A stretch of 64,000 nucleotides of DNA, from NCBI GenBank assembly GCA_963969495.1, contig OZ018326.1, positions 176,923,056 through 176,987,055 on the forward strand, written 5' to 3'. The notes beneath the pieces were generated by a model that worked only from the letters and a program-made list of their open reading frames with translations, did no database searches and was not told the DNA's origin. The position numbers and the translations under genes were made by a program. Origin of the DNA: Ceratothoa steindachneri (taxonomy: Eukaryota; Arthropoda; Malacostraca; Isopoda; Cymothoidae). This document shows positions 22,062 through 32,650 of this stretch, in pieces; position 1 is the first letter of the stretch; each line of letters begins with the position of its first letter.

Positions 22062-23284
22062 TATATATGTTGCATCTCATTCCACTGTGAGCCTCTTGTC
22101 TAACGTAAGCTAGAAACTAAATGTCACTACAGCATATGCCACTTGCTTTAAAACCCGCCCAAATCGGTAATCAAGACGATTAATGAAACGTGATGTACAT
22201 AGCTGAGCAATTTTCAGGTGACATGTGATTTCCACTCAGGTCGGGTGTAAGTCAAGAGAGGCTCCATGAATCACCGAGTATTTAGGTAGTCCCAAATTAA
22301 AGCTTTAGCAAAAATAAAAAAAACACATGATTGTGCAAATATGAAAAAAATGATATGAAAAAGCATGTATGAATTCTCAAAAGCACTGGTTGTTTATGTC
22401 CACTTGCTCGAATAGACAACGAAAATATCTGTCACCATATTGCATTTTTTCGCTGCTCTAAGACAAAAAAATCAAGGCCTATTATCGTAAGAAGTCTTTT
22501 GATCTATCGACTTAAATGGTTTAAAATGAAAAAACCTTCTGAATTTTTATTCTTTTATATAATTATTTGTAAAAATTCCGCTGTATACCTCTTTGAGAAA
22601 GAAAATACTGCCAGGTTTAGTCATTCTTTACTGTCTAAAGAAGAAATTTCAGGTCTCAATGACTAGGTTTCTCCTCTTTCTTTATTAGAGGCCCATTTTA
22701 AATTTTTCTCTGTGTTTCAATGTAGAATTTCTATATTCATTGATGTGAATCAGCAATTGGGCAAGTTGTTAGTTCTAAGTAATTGCAGTAAATCTTAGGA
22801 ACTTATTGATTGAAATTTATGAAAAGTTACTTATGCTTCAACAACTAAGGACTGATGACCTTTGCAATAGGAATCTTGTTTATCTTTTATCTCTTTTCTC
22901 TATTCCTTTTGTGGTCATCATCTTTCCTTCCATTTCCACATTTACCTTCCTATATTTTGCCGTTAAAACAAACCTCTTATTAATGCAGAAATTTACCTCG
23001 GCAAATTTCATTCTCCTTCTAATTAATAAGGAATAGGCCGAGGGATGGTTGGATTTTTTTCCAGAATCTTATATATATATACATATATCCTATTATCCCG
23101 AATGCGGAGGGGTCGTCTTACTACTCCTTATTCTTCGTTCGGCCCGTGCCCTGAATGGGCTTATTGACTCAGCGTGCTTAGAGGATGGCTACGGTGGGAT
23201 TGGAATGAACTTTGCCAGCAATCAACCCAAAAGAAGTTAGATACACAATAATGTGAAAATATAGATTTAATGAACACTAAACAA

Positions 23285-23286
<2 letters not shown>
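22062..23286. other. AT-rich DNA, nothing recognised
   Basis: No motif-bearing frame was found on either strand. A 76-codon plus frame at 22,806-23,036 is hydrophobic and AT-driven, and I consider it chance. Confidence 0.5.

Positions 23287-23357
<71 letters not shown>
23287..23357. repeat. (TA)n microsatellite, ~71 bp
   Basis: This is an uninterrupted TA dinucleotide run. Frames that cross it (poly Tyr-Ile) are artefacts. Confidence 0.98.
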
Positions 23358-23359
<2 letters not shown>

Positions 23360-23459
23360 AATAATGTGCTTTGAGAGATAATGCAATGAGTGAATCTCGC
23401 ATATGTCACTTGGTTTTAAATAACTATCCACAATATGAATCCCTATACACTTAAAATGT

Positions 23460-24240
23460 TGGTAAGCTTCGCGGTGAAGTTGGAGAAAATGAAAGGTAAG
23501 GGTTACCTTTGAACCCGATGTTTGGGTGGCGCTGGTGAGTGAAGGTGGTTAGATAAGGAGTGGAGACGATGAGCTGATCCCACAACTCCTTCACGATTCT
23601 GCTGGAAGAAGGCGGTGACGGAGGCTTCATGTTAAAGCGGGCTCAACGCACGTGAACTCCGAATGAAGCTTAGGGGCCTCTGTGAGGAGGAGGGAGGGGG
23701 GCTAAGGGACATATCGACACGTAGGGTCACGAAAAAAAGCAAAAATGTAGATCTCACGCTTAGGAAACTAGAGTGAGGCTGTTTGTAGCTTCGGCTCTGA
23801 CACGTGAGTACAAACTTGCGTCCGCACTGACTTGCAGACCAACTTTGACCGATCTCCTCTCTGAAGACTTGGTGCTTCGACGATTAACCACCACACCATT
23901 AGATGGAAATTCCTGCCCTACCAGACGCTGTGCAAGCTCTACTCTCGAGAGTTAAAAGAATTCATCTTTTATACTCGAAACTCGAGAGAGGATCACATGG
24001 CTCCTGAAGTAGGTTTGAAATCAAGCTCCTCCATTTCGTCGTTTGTAAACTTCCGGGAACCACTGGAAGCCAAGGTGGGCTCCCATCTATCGATAACCAA
24101 TCGAGGAAGGAACTCGTTGTTTAGCTAAAATGGCCGGTGGTTTCTTCCGGCGGAAGACCATCAGATATCGGGCTGAAAGGGGAAGGTTTGATAACCAGCC
24201 AGCCCCGAAGAAAGGTAGGGGAAACGTGATGCATTATGCC
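23460..24240. other. GC-richer block with a tRNA-like A box on minus
   Basis: This is a clear composition island (about half G+C) without a convincing coding frame. On the minus strand around 23,905-23,880 the text TGGTGTGGTGGTTAATCG resembles a pol III A box (TGGCNNAGTGGTTA). The expected B box is only weakly present (GGTCAAAGTTGG near 23,850). A short inverted repeat, CTCGAGAG ... CTCGAGAG, lies at 23,943-23,990. A tRNA-derived SINE or an LTR are possible; neither is shown. Confidence 0.3.
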
Positions 24241-25355
24241 ATTCTCCTACAAGGGTAATCATAATAATAAAGCACTTTTCGTTTGACATTAAAGCAAGCC
24301 TATTTTCGATATTTCCTTTTTAATTGGCGAAGACGTCCATTTTGAGTTGTATTTTTTATTAGGCTGCCATTAACTCAACCACGTTTTCTTAAAATGAAAA
24401 TAAAATAATATTTTCTATACAATATAAACAAAATAATTCACAAAGTAAATTCACTCATTTATTACAATGCTCTCCTTTTATTTAACTAGGAATTTATTGA
24501 AGAATTCCTTCGCTGGAGATTAAAGAAAGAAGTTATTATCCGTTACCACTTGTTGTGATTCAAAAGAAAACACTATAATTTTGGTGATGTTGTAATCGCT
24601 TAAATAAATGTGAGGAAAAGAAAGAAATATAAAAAACCCACAATAATGCACTCTTTGGTAAAACGTGGTAGGTGTGAGCATTCATAGTTACGGAAGGGTT
24701 GAACACCCGTTCGGTTGACCACTGAAAGACGGTTTATTTTAAGAATTTAATTCAATCGTTAAAATCGTTGAACTTAAAGGTATGATGTAATTGTTTCTTA
24801 TTATTGAGGAACTCATAATAGATAACGCCTTCAACATCTTACCAATGTCTTAGTCTGGTGAAGACTAAATATAGTAGTTCGAAATTGTTTGATTTAGCGA
24901 TCAAACAATTGGATTTTGTTCTTAAACTTTTTGAAAAGAAGCAACCTTTCATCTCCCATAACAATCCTCTCTAAAATAGGCTCAAAGGCATTTCAAGCCA
25001 ATAAAAACGAACGGATATTCATAAATTATCCTGCACACTGTTCATATGGCCCCCAAAACACTATTTTTGTGGATATTTACTAAACCATTAATTGATTGAT
25101 AGAGGCTTAATAAAGGTCTCTACATAGGCACAGTTTTAGTTTAACTGTTCGCATCAAATTTGCATCAACTCTAAGAAACATTTTTTCATGTCCTCTAAAA
25201 TAAACACTAATTTCCTGTCAACCTAATAAATTCATATATACAATCACACACGACTTGATATCAATAATTATTAATTCCTTTATTTCTTAGCTATTCTATT
25301 TAGTTTAAACGAAAGTAATGTCCGATTTTATGGCATATATTTAAAACGGAACATC
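24241..25355. other. AT-rich DNA, nothing recognised
   Basis: No coding frames with motifs and no clear repeats were found here. A GAATTCCTTC... patch near 24,500 and a GATCAAACAATT motif near 24,900 are isolated. Confidence 0.45.
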
Positions 25356-25710
25356 TTATGAGTAAGTAAATATTAAATATAAAACATAAACTGCATTGAT
25401 TTCTAGAACTTCATTACATCTACCAAAAAGCTTATAAATGTTACGCTTGTAAAATTCTTTAAAATTTGATGCAAAATATGAATACATTTCGTTTTCAACC
25501 CCTTGTCTTGATGATAACCTAAGATCATCTAAATGGTTCTGTAATTCCCTAAACAAGAGAAAACCAGAAAAGGCAAGATCAGCAGAATATACAGGATGAA
25601 TCAATATTTCCCAACTGAGCTCCTAAAACAGATCTTTGGTCATTCGATCTGTATGAGCACGGCTGTGACCTAAACTGACTTTCAAATGACGAAGGTGTAG
25701 GCAGTATAGA
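25356..25710 (-). pseudogene. mariner transposase, C-terminal fragment
   Basis: This is the C-terminal third of a mariner transposase from a lineage different from the 20.8-kb element. An 82-codon frame reads HPVYSADLAFSGFLLFREL, then LSSRQGVENEM, YSYFASNFKEFYKR and IYKLFGRCNEVLEIN. This is the usual HPPYSPDLAPxDYxLFRxLQ to W-x-V-I-x-x-NG order, with the third catalytic Asp retained (YSADLA) but the Asp of the APSDY block lost. Upstream in the same direction, HSRAHTDRMTKDL (near 25,670) is the remnant of the HDNARPH block with DN missing. It ends where the LINE starts near 25,720; the N-terminal half is absent. Confidence 0.85.
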
Positions 25711-25720
25711 TTAGCATTAC

Positions 25721-26593
25721 TTGTGGGATTGTTATCTAATCGTTCCTAATGTAAATTGCTTCAAGGCCGCTCACGATAAGTCTAAATTGTGTGTGGCCAA
25801 GTATGTCAATTGCGAAAAGCCGCACCCGACTTCTTCGAAGCAATGTGGTGCATATCTCCGTGAGAAAGAAATCCTGGCCGTTCAGGCCCAGGATCGACTC
25901 TCATTCCGCGAGTCTAAGGGCTTGATCCTGGCGCGACTGGCTCTGCCTAAGGGGTCATATGCCTCAATAGTTAGAAAGGCACCCTCTGCTCCTGGCCCAT
26001 CAGGGCCAACGAGCACGGTTGTTTTCGCGCACATTCGAAGCTCTTCTGTGGGCTCTACTCAACCCGGGCGCTTCTCTGGCAAAGCTGGCGGCAAAAAGGG
26101 TTCATACTCAGCCCCGGCTAAAACCAGGGCTTTCCCCTCTTCCCCCAGCGTGACCCTTCCCCGTAAGGTGAAGTTGGTCGCTAGGCCATCTTCTGGGGTT
26201 CCTAAAGCTGTCCCCCGAAAGGAGGACAGCAACCAAGGAGATTCGTCTCCTTTGCCCACGCCTAGTGGTGGAGCGAGTGGCTTGAAGACAGTGGTTCTTC
26301 GAAAGGAGGGCCCCTCGCCTACGAAGCCGCAACGCCAGCCTAAGGTTTCGAGGTGGAGGGAGGAAAAGACTCACATGGCAAGCTCAACCTCCCCCAGTAC
26401 GTCCTTTGAAGGCGACAGCGCCTTCAGCGCTTTGTCCGGCAAGCAGCGCCCGGGGTTCGGCCTCCGGGAAGCATACAGCTATTCCCGTCAGGGTCTTCTG
26501 TTCAAGGAGGGCCCCCGCGTCTGTTCCGAGCTAGGCCTGGCGGGCATATTCCTTCAATGGAATTGCCGTGGACTCCGGGCCAACTGGGAGTAG
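25721..26593 (+). pseudogene. LINE ORF1 (gag-like), running into the endonuclease start
   Basis: A 290-codon open frame. The N-terminus carries Cys/His clusters (NCFKAAHDKSKLC, then YVNCEKPHPTSSKQC), the remains of retrotransposon zinc knuckles used for RNA binding. A conserved REKEILAVQAQDRLSFRESK stretch follows, then a long Pro/Ser/Lys-rich low-complexity region (residues about 95-260). The last ~20 codons read FLQWNCRGLRANWE, which is the start of the endonuclease domain and normally lies at the beginning of ORF2. ORF1 and ORF2 therefore share a frame here through an indel. The true start is uncertain: the ATG at 25,721 lies at the truncation point and the first knuckle is incomplete. Confidence 0.8.
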
Positions 26594-27130
26594 CTGCGCC
26601 GGCTCGTCTAGTTCCGTTCCCCGTTAGCTATTTTTATGCAGGAGACCATGTTAGGTGCGTGCCCCCTGCTTGCCCTCCCGGGGTATAAGGGTCTTGTGAA
26701 CCCACAACCACGGGATGGCCTGGCTGGGTAATGCGTGGTTTACACCCGGCTTGATGTCCCCGTTCTTCCCTTCTCTTTAGATACCTTGTTTAAGGCAGTA
26801 GCTGTGCAGCTGCACCTGGATAGGAGGTATACTATCATTTCTGCGTACATTTCACCGTTAGCTGACTTCGACGCGGGGGAATTCCACCGCGTTGTGGCAC
26901 GGTTGCCGAGGCCATTTCTCTTGCTTGGAGATCTGAACGGCAGGCATCCTCTCTCGGGAGATTACTCAATAAATCCAAGGGGACAAGTCCTTGCCGATCT
27001 GATCGAAGAGCTTGAGATGGGTGTCCTAAACGTGGATGAGTTTACGCATCACTGTCCTAGAACCGGTTCATTTTCTTGCCTTCACTATCTCTGTGCTCTT
27101 CGAATGCACAGCATGATTTTGATTTGGGAG
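26545..27130 (+). pseudogene. LINE ORF2 endonuclease domain
   Basis: This is an apurinic/apyrimidinic-type endonuclease, which nicks target DNA to prime reverse transcription. WNCRGLRAN (near 26,560) provides the catalytic Asn of the first motif. After stops, MQETML (near 26,640) holds the Glu. AVAVQLHLDRRYTIISAYISP (26,790-26,850) is the central strand, and LLLGDLNGRHPLSGD (near 26,920-26,960) carries the Asp and Asn of the GDFN motif. Further on, VVDDLPGSDHFLI (27,135-27,175, next frame) is the SDH active-site motif. Frameshifts lie near 26,600 and 27,090. Confidence 0.85.
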
Positions 27131-27984
27131 TGGTCGATGATCTCCCTGGTAGTGATCACTTTCTTATTCAAATATCATTTTCAGGGGAACTGCCGCCTGA
27201 GAGCCCACCTCGGTGGTGCTTGGCGTGGGTGCGGTGGCCTGCATTTCAGGAAATTACTGAATTCTCTATCTTAGTCGAGAAGTTTAGGTCGGTAGATGAG
27301 GCCGTTGAGTTCTTCCCTGGCACCTCATCGCCACGGGCCTCACTACTATTTCTAGAACGTCTTGCCATTTTGCACGCCGACCACTTCCATGGTGGTCGGC
27401 CAAGTGTGAGACGTCCCTCAAACAGAAGCGTTATGCCTACATGCGCTGTAAGCGCCGCCCGAATGCTTTCACTGTTGGGGAATTTCGTCGGGCTAGGGCT
27501 AGGTTCCGGTATATTTCAAAGTACGCCCGCTGGTTTCTTGGTGGGCATACGTGTCTTCACTTAACGGGAGACTCCTTTAGTAGAGGTGTGGAAGCGAGTC
27601 GAAAGAATTCGGCGCAAGTTCTCGCAGGACCCCCCTACCGTTCTCTAGAGGAGAATGGGACCGCAATCTCGGACCCCGCTTCCATAGCAGAAGCTTTCGC
27701 GACCGCTTTTTCCGCATTCTCTAGCCGGGATGCTGCTCCGCCAGCATTCAATGCTTGTCGTATTTTCGCGGAAGGCAGCCGGCTGGACTTTACCTCCAGA
27801 GGCGGAAAACCATTCAACGACAAGTTTACTGTGAGTGAGTTGCGCTCCGCTTTTGCTTCGTGCGCGAACACCGCCGAACGTCCGGACGATGTCTTTTCCG
27901 CCATGCTTAGACCTAGAAAGCTCATATTCGCAGCCATAGAGTCTCTTGAACCAGCGACATGGATATTCTACGTTCCGTGACGTT
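27131..27984 (+). pseudogene. LINE ORF2, pre-RT and RT N-terminus up to a deletion
   Basis: After the SDH motif the frame passes through the linker, with shifts near 27,440. It reads ENGTAISDPASIAEAFATAF and then FTVSELRSAFASCANTAERPDD, the standard entry into the reverse transcriptase (the conserved N-terminal RT block in this clade). Immediately after FSAMLRPRK (near 27,920) the sequence jumps. The RT blocks with the catalytic YADD and the primer-grip region, several hundred codons, are absent. What follows matches the region after the thumb. The copy cannot make an active RT. Confidence 0.8.
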
Positions 27985-29354
27985 CAACGCTTGGGATGCT
28001 AATAGGGCTACTGCCTTACTTTTTTACCGATCTTTTGTTCGTTTGAAGCTCGAAAACGGATGCGAGTTTTATGCATCCGCAGCCGAGCATTTATTGCGGA
28101 AGGTGGATTCAATCCACCACACCGGCCTTCGGCTTGCGACCGGTGCCCTCCGCACTTCCTCCATTGAGAGCCTGTTTGTCAATGCTAGGGAGATGCCACT
28201 TGCTCTGGGCCACGTTGAGTGCATCACTCGCCTGTACGGGCGAGGCCGGCGCCTCCCTCAGTCACCCACACCTCTCACTGCATCCGCAGGTGATCTCGAC
28301 GGTGCCTATGCTGCCGAAAGACGCCAGTCATACCCTAGGTCCTTTGGTTTATGGCCAGAAAACTCCTTTGAGAGCTAGATATAGCTCTCGGGCCGGTGGC
28401 GCCCCTGGTTCTGCACTGGACGCCACGCCTCTGTTCTTAAAGCTTGTTTGGCGCCTGGAGTATTGCGTTTGACCTTTTTAGAGCACACATCGTGTCACGC
28501 TGGAACAGATCCAGTGTATACAGATGGCTCCAGGGTCCCAAGAATGAGGCGGCTTCCACGCCGTCTCCCCTCTGTTTGAAGTCAGCGGGGCACTGTTAGG
28601 CGCTGCGTCTGTCTTCACAGCCCTACTGGTAGCAATACACCACCCGGTACGTCAGATTACGTGACGTGCCCGGTTGAGAGACCAGATTGTAATCTATAGC
28701 GACTCACAAAGTGCCCTGAGTGGTCTCGGGGCATTAAAATCTCCGCATCCCCCGATTCGTGATATCCGTGACGCCACGGTTTCGGCGAGCCGGGTGGATG
28801 TCGAGATTATCTTCTTCTGGGTTCCTGGACATGTAGGAATTGCGGGGAATGAGCGCGCCGATAGCGGCGCCAAAGAGTCCGCGAGGACTCTGTGACCGGA
28901 CCAGCGTTTCGCTCTTCCTCACACCGACTACATGGCAGGAATACGGGCAGCTTTTCGGACTGCTTGGCAAAGAAGATGGGAGATGGTCGAAGGGAACATA
29001 AAGTTGCGTGCCATTGCGCCGCGACTGTTCACATGGACCTATCCTCCAATGCCGTGGCGGATTCAGGTCGCTTACTCTCGTCTCCGAATCGGACACACTC
29101 GTGTGACGCATTGCTATTTGATGGAGCGCTTGCCTGCGCCCTATTGCGACGACTGCTTGGTCACCGAGACTGTTTGGCACATTCTTGTCGAATGTCCCAG
29201 TCTGGGTGATCTTCGCGCACGTTACCTGTCCCGGTACCAGGATGAGCGGGATCGCTACCGCATGTCCTTTGTACTCGGGACGAGTTCGTGCACTTTGACT
29301 TGTGGACTTGTTGACTTTTTGGGAAGGCAGGCCTTTTCCCTTTCATTTAACTAA
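27985..29354 (+). pseudogene. LINE ORF2 post-RT, RNase H and C-terminal zinc knuckle
   Basis: The segment opens with WDANRATALLFYRSFVR and IHHTGLRLATGALRTS (27,990-28,160), the conserved post-RT region. RNase H follows: VYTDGSR (near 28,515) gives the first Asp, VIYSDSQSALSGL (28,690) the third acidic residue, and FWVPGHVGIAGNERAD (28,820-28,862) the terminal motif. The final 140-codon frame contains LFTWTYPPMPWRIQ, and a Cys-His knuckle CDDC-x8-H-x4-C near 29,150-29,200, typical of I/Jockey-group C-termini. It ends at the stop at 29,352. Frameshifts occur near 28,060, 28,480 and 28,900. Confidence 0.85.
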
Positions 29355-29475
29355 TTTTGTTGTTGTTTTTGTTATTGTTATTGTTATTTTTATTGCTTCC
29401 TAATTGTTATTTCTTTTTATTGTTGTTTTCTGTTCAAACTTTTCAAAATAGCCTAGAACTAGGTTATTTTTTTAC

Positions 29476-29527
29476 GGCGACTTATGCCCTAGTTGGATGT
29501 CGCCAGGAAGCCCCTTAAAAAAAAAAA
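29476..29527 (+). other. LINE 3' end: hairpin and poly-A
   Basis: A 6-bp stem, GGCGAC (29,476-29,481) and GTCGCC (29,499-29,504), lies just upstream of an 11-base A run at 29,517-29,527. This fits the 3' terminal structure recognised by a LINE reverse transcriptase. Upstream, 29,350-29,440 is a TTGTTATT-rich 3' UTR. Confidence 0.65.
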
Positions 29528-29544
29528 TCTCCACCTCAATACAC

Positions 29545-29945
29545 TGTTTCTAGAACTTGAGGTCACTGGTGATAGTTACACTCAAGTTCTTCTGAGTGTC
29601 GGTGGATTCAAGCGCAGTGCCCTTAAGGATATAATGAGATTGGGGGTTTCGGTGGCCAATATACATCACTTTGAATTTGTTCACGTTAAAAGGCATTTTC
29701 CAAGTGTCTGACCACTTCCCAATCTTCCAAAGATTTTCCTGCATGCGGGCAGTATTTGCATTCTCTGCAATGCTCATACCAATCTTGATATCGTCAGGAA
29801 ATTTAGAAATCTTCGCAACCATGTCACCGTCCATGTCGTTGACGTAGATGATGAATAGTAGTGATCCCAAGACAGAAACTTGAGGCACCCCGCTAGTAAC
29901 GGGCACCCACTCAGAAGCCTGTCCATTCAGCACCACCCGTTGAAG
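29545..29945 (-). pseudogene. CR1/Rex-like LINE, RT palm fragment
   Basis: A 128-codon minus frame (29,936 to 29,550) is the palm of a CR1/Rex-like reverse transcriptase. It begins VTSGVPQVSVLGSLLFIIYV (the GVPQGSVLGPLLF block), then SKFPDDIKIG, where family members have FADD: the first Ala of the catalytic box is Pro here but both Asp remain. It continues MPFNVNKFKVMYIGHRNPQ and ends NLSVTITSDLKF. Two more codon blocks (KQCIEVE) continue after a stop up to the LINE poly-A at 29,527, so the LINE probably inserted into this older copy. Related to the 9,575-9,965 fragment. Confidence 0.88.
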
Positions 29946-29964
29946 ATAATGCCCGGGTATTTAA

Positions 29965-30857
29965 AGTATCATACTTGGCTAAGCTTTACAGGACTCGACT
30001 AGATCATCTGGGTGCTACGGTAGCCAATAGGGTAACACAATCAGCCTGAAGGACAGATTCCTCTTTTAGCTTCCTGATCTGAGAGCCCATTCTCAGGGCC
30101 GAAATACTCTTCTCTTGTTTTAAAAAAGATATACGTAGCGCCATGACAAGACGCTGTAAGCATGACAGTGTTGCTATACACCTAGTAAGAGCAGCACATA
30201 TAGTAAGTTTGAGCCTAGGTTCACCTTTAACGGTTCGTTCCAAGGTCAGTGCCCGAAAGATTTTGAGACGTCACCCCTCGTTGCATTGGTAAGCATGATC
30301 CTAGATGGGGCAAACAAGAAGCACCCTACTTAGTCTGCCAACACAAGCACCACAAATGCTGCTCTTAGAATATCGCAACTATTGTTGTTCAACAGTATAA
30401 AGAACGGACTTAATGTCGAGTCAACCTTAGTGCACCACAGCCGCGACAGAGAACCCACACGTCCAATCTACTTGTCACTAAAGATTTACGCTGTAATTCG
30501 GAAGAGAAGTCTGATTGACACACTCTTTTGCTTAGAGATGTGTGTATCATATGCTAGATTACTACCGACTACAGCATACATTCTTAATGGTGTCTGCAAG
30601 CGCTTCAACATGAAAACTTTGTTTGCTCACAGAAGCTGTGCCGGGAGTTATTGACTACTGGGGCTGTTGATAATATAGACAATATCCCTAGCTCTGTTAC
30701 GGCAAAGGATTCTTTTCATGGCACTATCATATCCTCAATGCAACATCACACACAACTTATCCACTGCGGTTGCAAAAAGGGATGTGCCGGCCGCTGCAAA
30801 TGCACCAAGACTGCACTCGAATGCACTGCAATATGTGCATGTTCGGGATTCTGTTAG
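29965..30857 (+). pseudogene. multicopy CXC-domain gene, internally deleted
   Basis: This is a decayed copy of a large gene family, repeated in many invertebrate genomes, whose long product ends in a tesmin/TSO1-type CXC zinc domain. The start of the family is visible as DHLGATVANRVTQSA (29,998-30,045) and LVALVSMILDGA (30,275-30,310). Next come SIKNGLNVEST, VHHSRDREPTRP and IYLSLKIYAVIRKRSL (30,390-30,515). After a frameshift near 30,610 it reads ELLTTGAVDNIDNIPSS and TAKDSFHGT (to 30,725). Directly after QHHTQ it jumps to the C-terminus: a C-x-C-x4-C-x3-C-x-C-x6-C-x3-C-x-C-x3-C motif at 30,763-30,857 with a stop. Roughly the central thousand codons of the family are missing (from memory of its size). 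Function of the family is unknown. Confidence 0.75.
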
Positions 30858-31595
30858 GTCTAATCAGACACCTTTACATTTATGAGTGTGTTTAGATAAT
30901 GCGTGTATGTAACTTGTACTGATATTTACTATACAGCTTTCTGAGCTCACTCACTTTACTGTACTTGTAATCCTTAGGACAATAACCTAATTTATTTTCT
31001 GATATCACTCTCCTGATTTCAAGCCTGTGATTTTGTATAAAGGGTCTCCAGAAGAGAAAGGGAACAACTCATCTCAACATAACTTTTAGTTTTAGTTTTC
31101 TTTAAAAAACAATCATAATTCTTTATTGAATTGCTTTCACAATCCCAAATCTGTCTAAATTTCCAAGGATGAAAATTGACGAAGGGGTAGGAAATTTAAA
31201 ATATTAAAAAAACTAAGTAAAATTTTAAAAACTGCCAATTTATCAAAAAAATCGAAAAATCACCGTAAGGCAAAATGTGTTTTATTTTCGTTTTTACATT
31301 TTCTCTGCGAGTTTCCTGGTAATTGGGACCGTAAATAAAAAGGTTTGTCTGAAATCAGCATTATTTTAATTCATTGAGGTCATTGACCTCTAACGACCTT
31401 CAGATGCCAAATGTGACTTACCTCCCAATCTTAAAAGGAACCTTATTGTATGTCCTAACACTGGTAAAAATTTCATGCTTGAGTCAGATTTTTCACATTT
31501 ACTATGATTATCTGCTTCACTACATAGGGGTGAAGCATTTCTTAACGATAACAACTGCCTCTACTTTAATAAATACTATCTAAAATTTATTCCAA
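30858..31595. other. AT-rich DNA, nothing recognised
   Basis: No motif-bearing frame or clear repeat was found. It separates the CXC relic from the dispersed repeat. Confidence 0.5.
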
Positions 31596-31885
31596 CTTGT
31601 CATCATCACTAACTCAATAATTTAAGATGGGGATTTTTTTGAGTATTTAAATAATAATTTCATCTTAGATTGGTTATGACTTAGGTTTTTTATCAAACTT
31701 ATTTCTAATCATTCTTTTAAAACCAAAATAACTACAAATGGTGAAGTTCAGAAAAATTATTTTTATATATCTTCTTCTATGACTATATTTTAGCAACGTG
31801 ATATTTTGAATTAGTAAATTTTAATCTTAGTAGCGAAGCGCAAGCTCCCCCCGTAAGGGGGAGGGGGCGGCGAAGCCATTGCCTG
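31596..31885 (+). repeat. dispersed repeat, copy 2, with GC hairpin end
   Basis: This matches 6,900-7,350 over most of its length (TCATCATCACTAACT through AATCTTAGTAGCGAAGCGCAAGC). It then continues into CTCCCCCCGTAAGGGGGAG (near 31,845-31,863), a 7-bp GC stem with a five-base loop, followed by GGGGCGGCGAAGCC. The hairpin next to a conserved edge recalls a Helitron-type 3' end, but a CTRR terminus and a 5' TC end were not demonstrated. Confidence 0.6.
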
Positions 31886-32217
31886 GTTATATTTTATTTA
31901 TAGACTTCAGAGAAACTGAAGCTTGCAGTGAATCGGCTGATTTTATATAAACACATTACCTCCAAAACCTTATCAGGCATATAACGAATCATAACACAGT
32001 GACCATTCCTTTCACATCTTCATAGCACAGTATACACACTCTCTCCTCCATTCCTTTAGCCAGCATGATTGTGTTCTACTATCCCCTATGGAGTTACTCA
32101 AAACCCTCTCCTCTAACTTAGAATACTACCCTCTCCAAAGTGTTGGTTATCTGTCAGGAACTGTGATCAAACTTTCGGTCACAGGTGAACTCCAAGATCG
32201 CTGATTCGTGTAAAGAA

Positions 32218-32640
32218 CTACATACGACCACCCGAGAAACCCCATCTGACTCCTATGAACGAGGGAAGGACCCTTGTAACTTCGAACTTTCCAGCCAGTG
32301 TCATTGTCATCTTAATGTGTGATTCAATATTCGAACGACGGATATCGTTTACGATGCGAGGTATGGTGGCTCGACTGACTTCTCCCGTTATACCCTGGTT
32401 GTTTGTATTGGTTGAGGTTTCAGGTCTTGATTTTGCTGCGGCAATGTTTTTTTTAGATTTGATTAACACATTTCCTACGATTGGCGGCAACCTTGGCTTT
32501 TCGCTGTTGTGGGCAACTAACTTGTACGATAACTTCAGTTTAAATCTTGGCATAAACGTGAAACGAAGTGAGTATTTTGTGTCATTAGAGTTGTATTGCG
32601 TAATAAAAGCATTTTTCACGGGTGGAACATATCGCAGACG
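32218..32640 (-). pseudogene. possible transposase N-terminus (helix-turn-helix)
   Basis: A 152-codon minus frame (from 32,676) contains SKKNIAAAKSRPETSTNTNN, then GEVSRATIPRIVNDIRRSN. Its spacing resembles the second helix-turn-helix of Tc1/mariner transposases (NIxxVKxRLExxTxxNxxxIAxE...SRTTIxRIV). No catalytic domain follows. A nearly coextensive plus frame of 144 codons is the antisense shadow or the reverse; neither can be confirmed by eye. The first ~12 codons overlap the left piggyBac terminus and cannot belong to the same protein. Confidence 0.3.
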
Positions 32641-32650
32641 AAGAAAAATT

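Larger units (their letters stand above)
25721..29527 (+). mobile_element. non-LTR retrotransposon (LINE), I/Jockey-like, RT-deleted
   Basis: This LINE copy contains, in order, an ORF1-like frame with zinc-knuckle residues, an AP-type endonuclease, the start of the reverse-transcriptase region, the post-RT region, RNase H and a C-terminal CCHC knuckle. A 3' UTR with GTT/ATT-rich sequence, a terminal hairpin and a short poly-A follow. The presence of RNase H and the Cys-His C-terminus place it near the I or Jockey/LOA-type groups. The RT core, including the YADD box, is missing through an internal deletion near 27,920-27,985. GC content near 55% contrasts sharply with the host DNA, suggesting a younger insertion. 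The 5' end is probably truncated. Confidence 0.9.

Noticed and set aside
23161..23409. Frame with a long Tyr-Ile repeat (also at 44,392, 61,554, 61,732 and 62,944)
   Set aside because: Produced by (TA)n microsatellites; not a protein.
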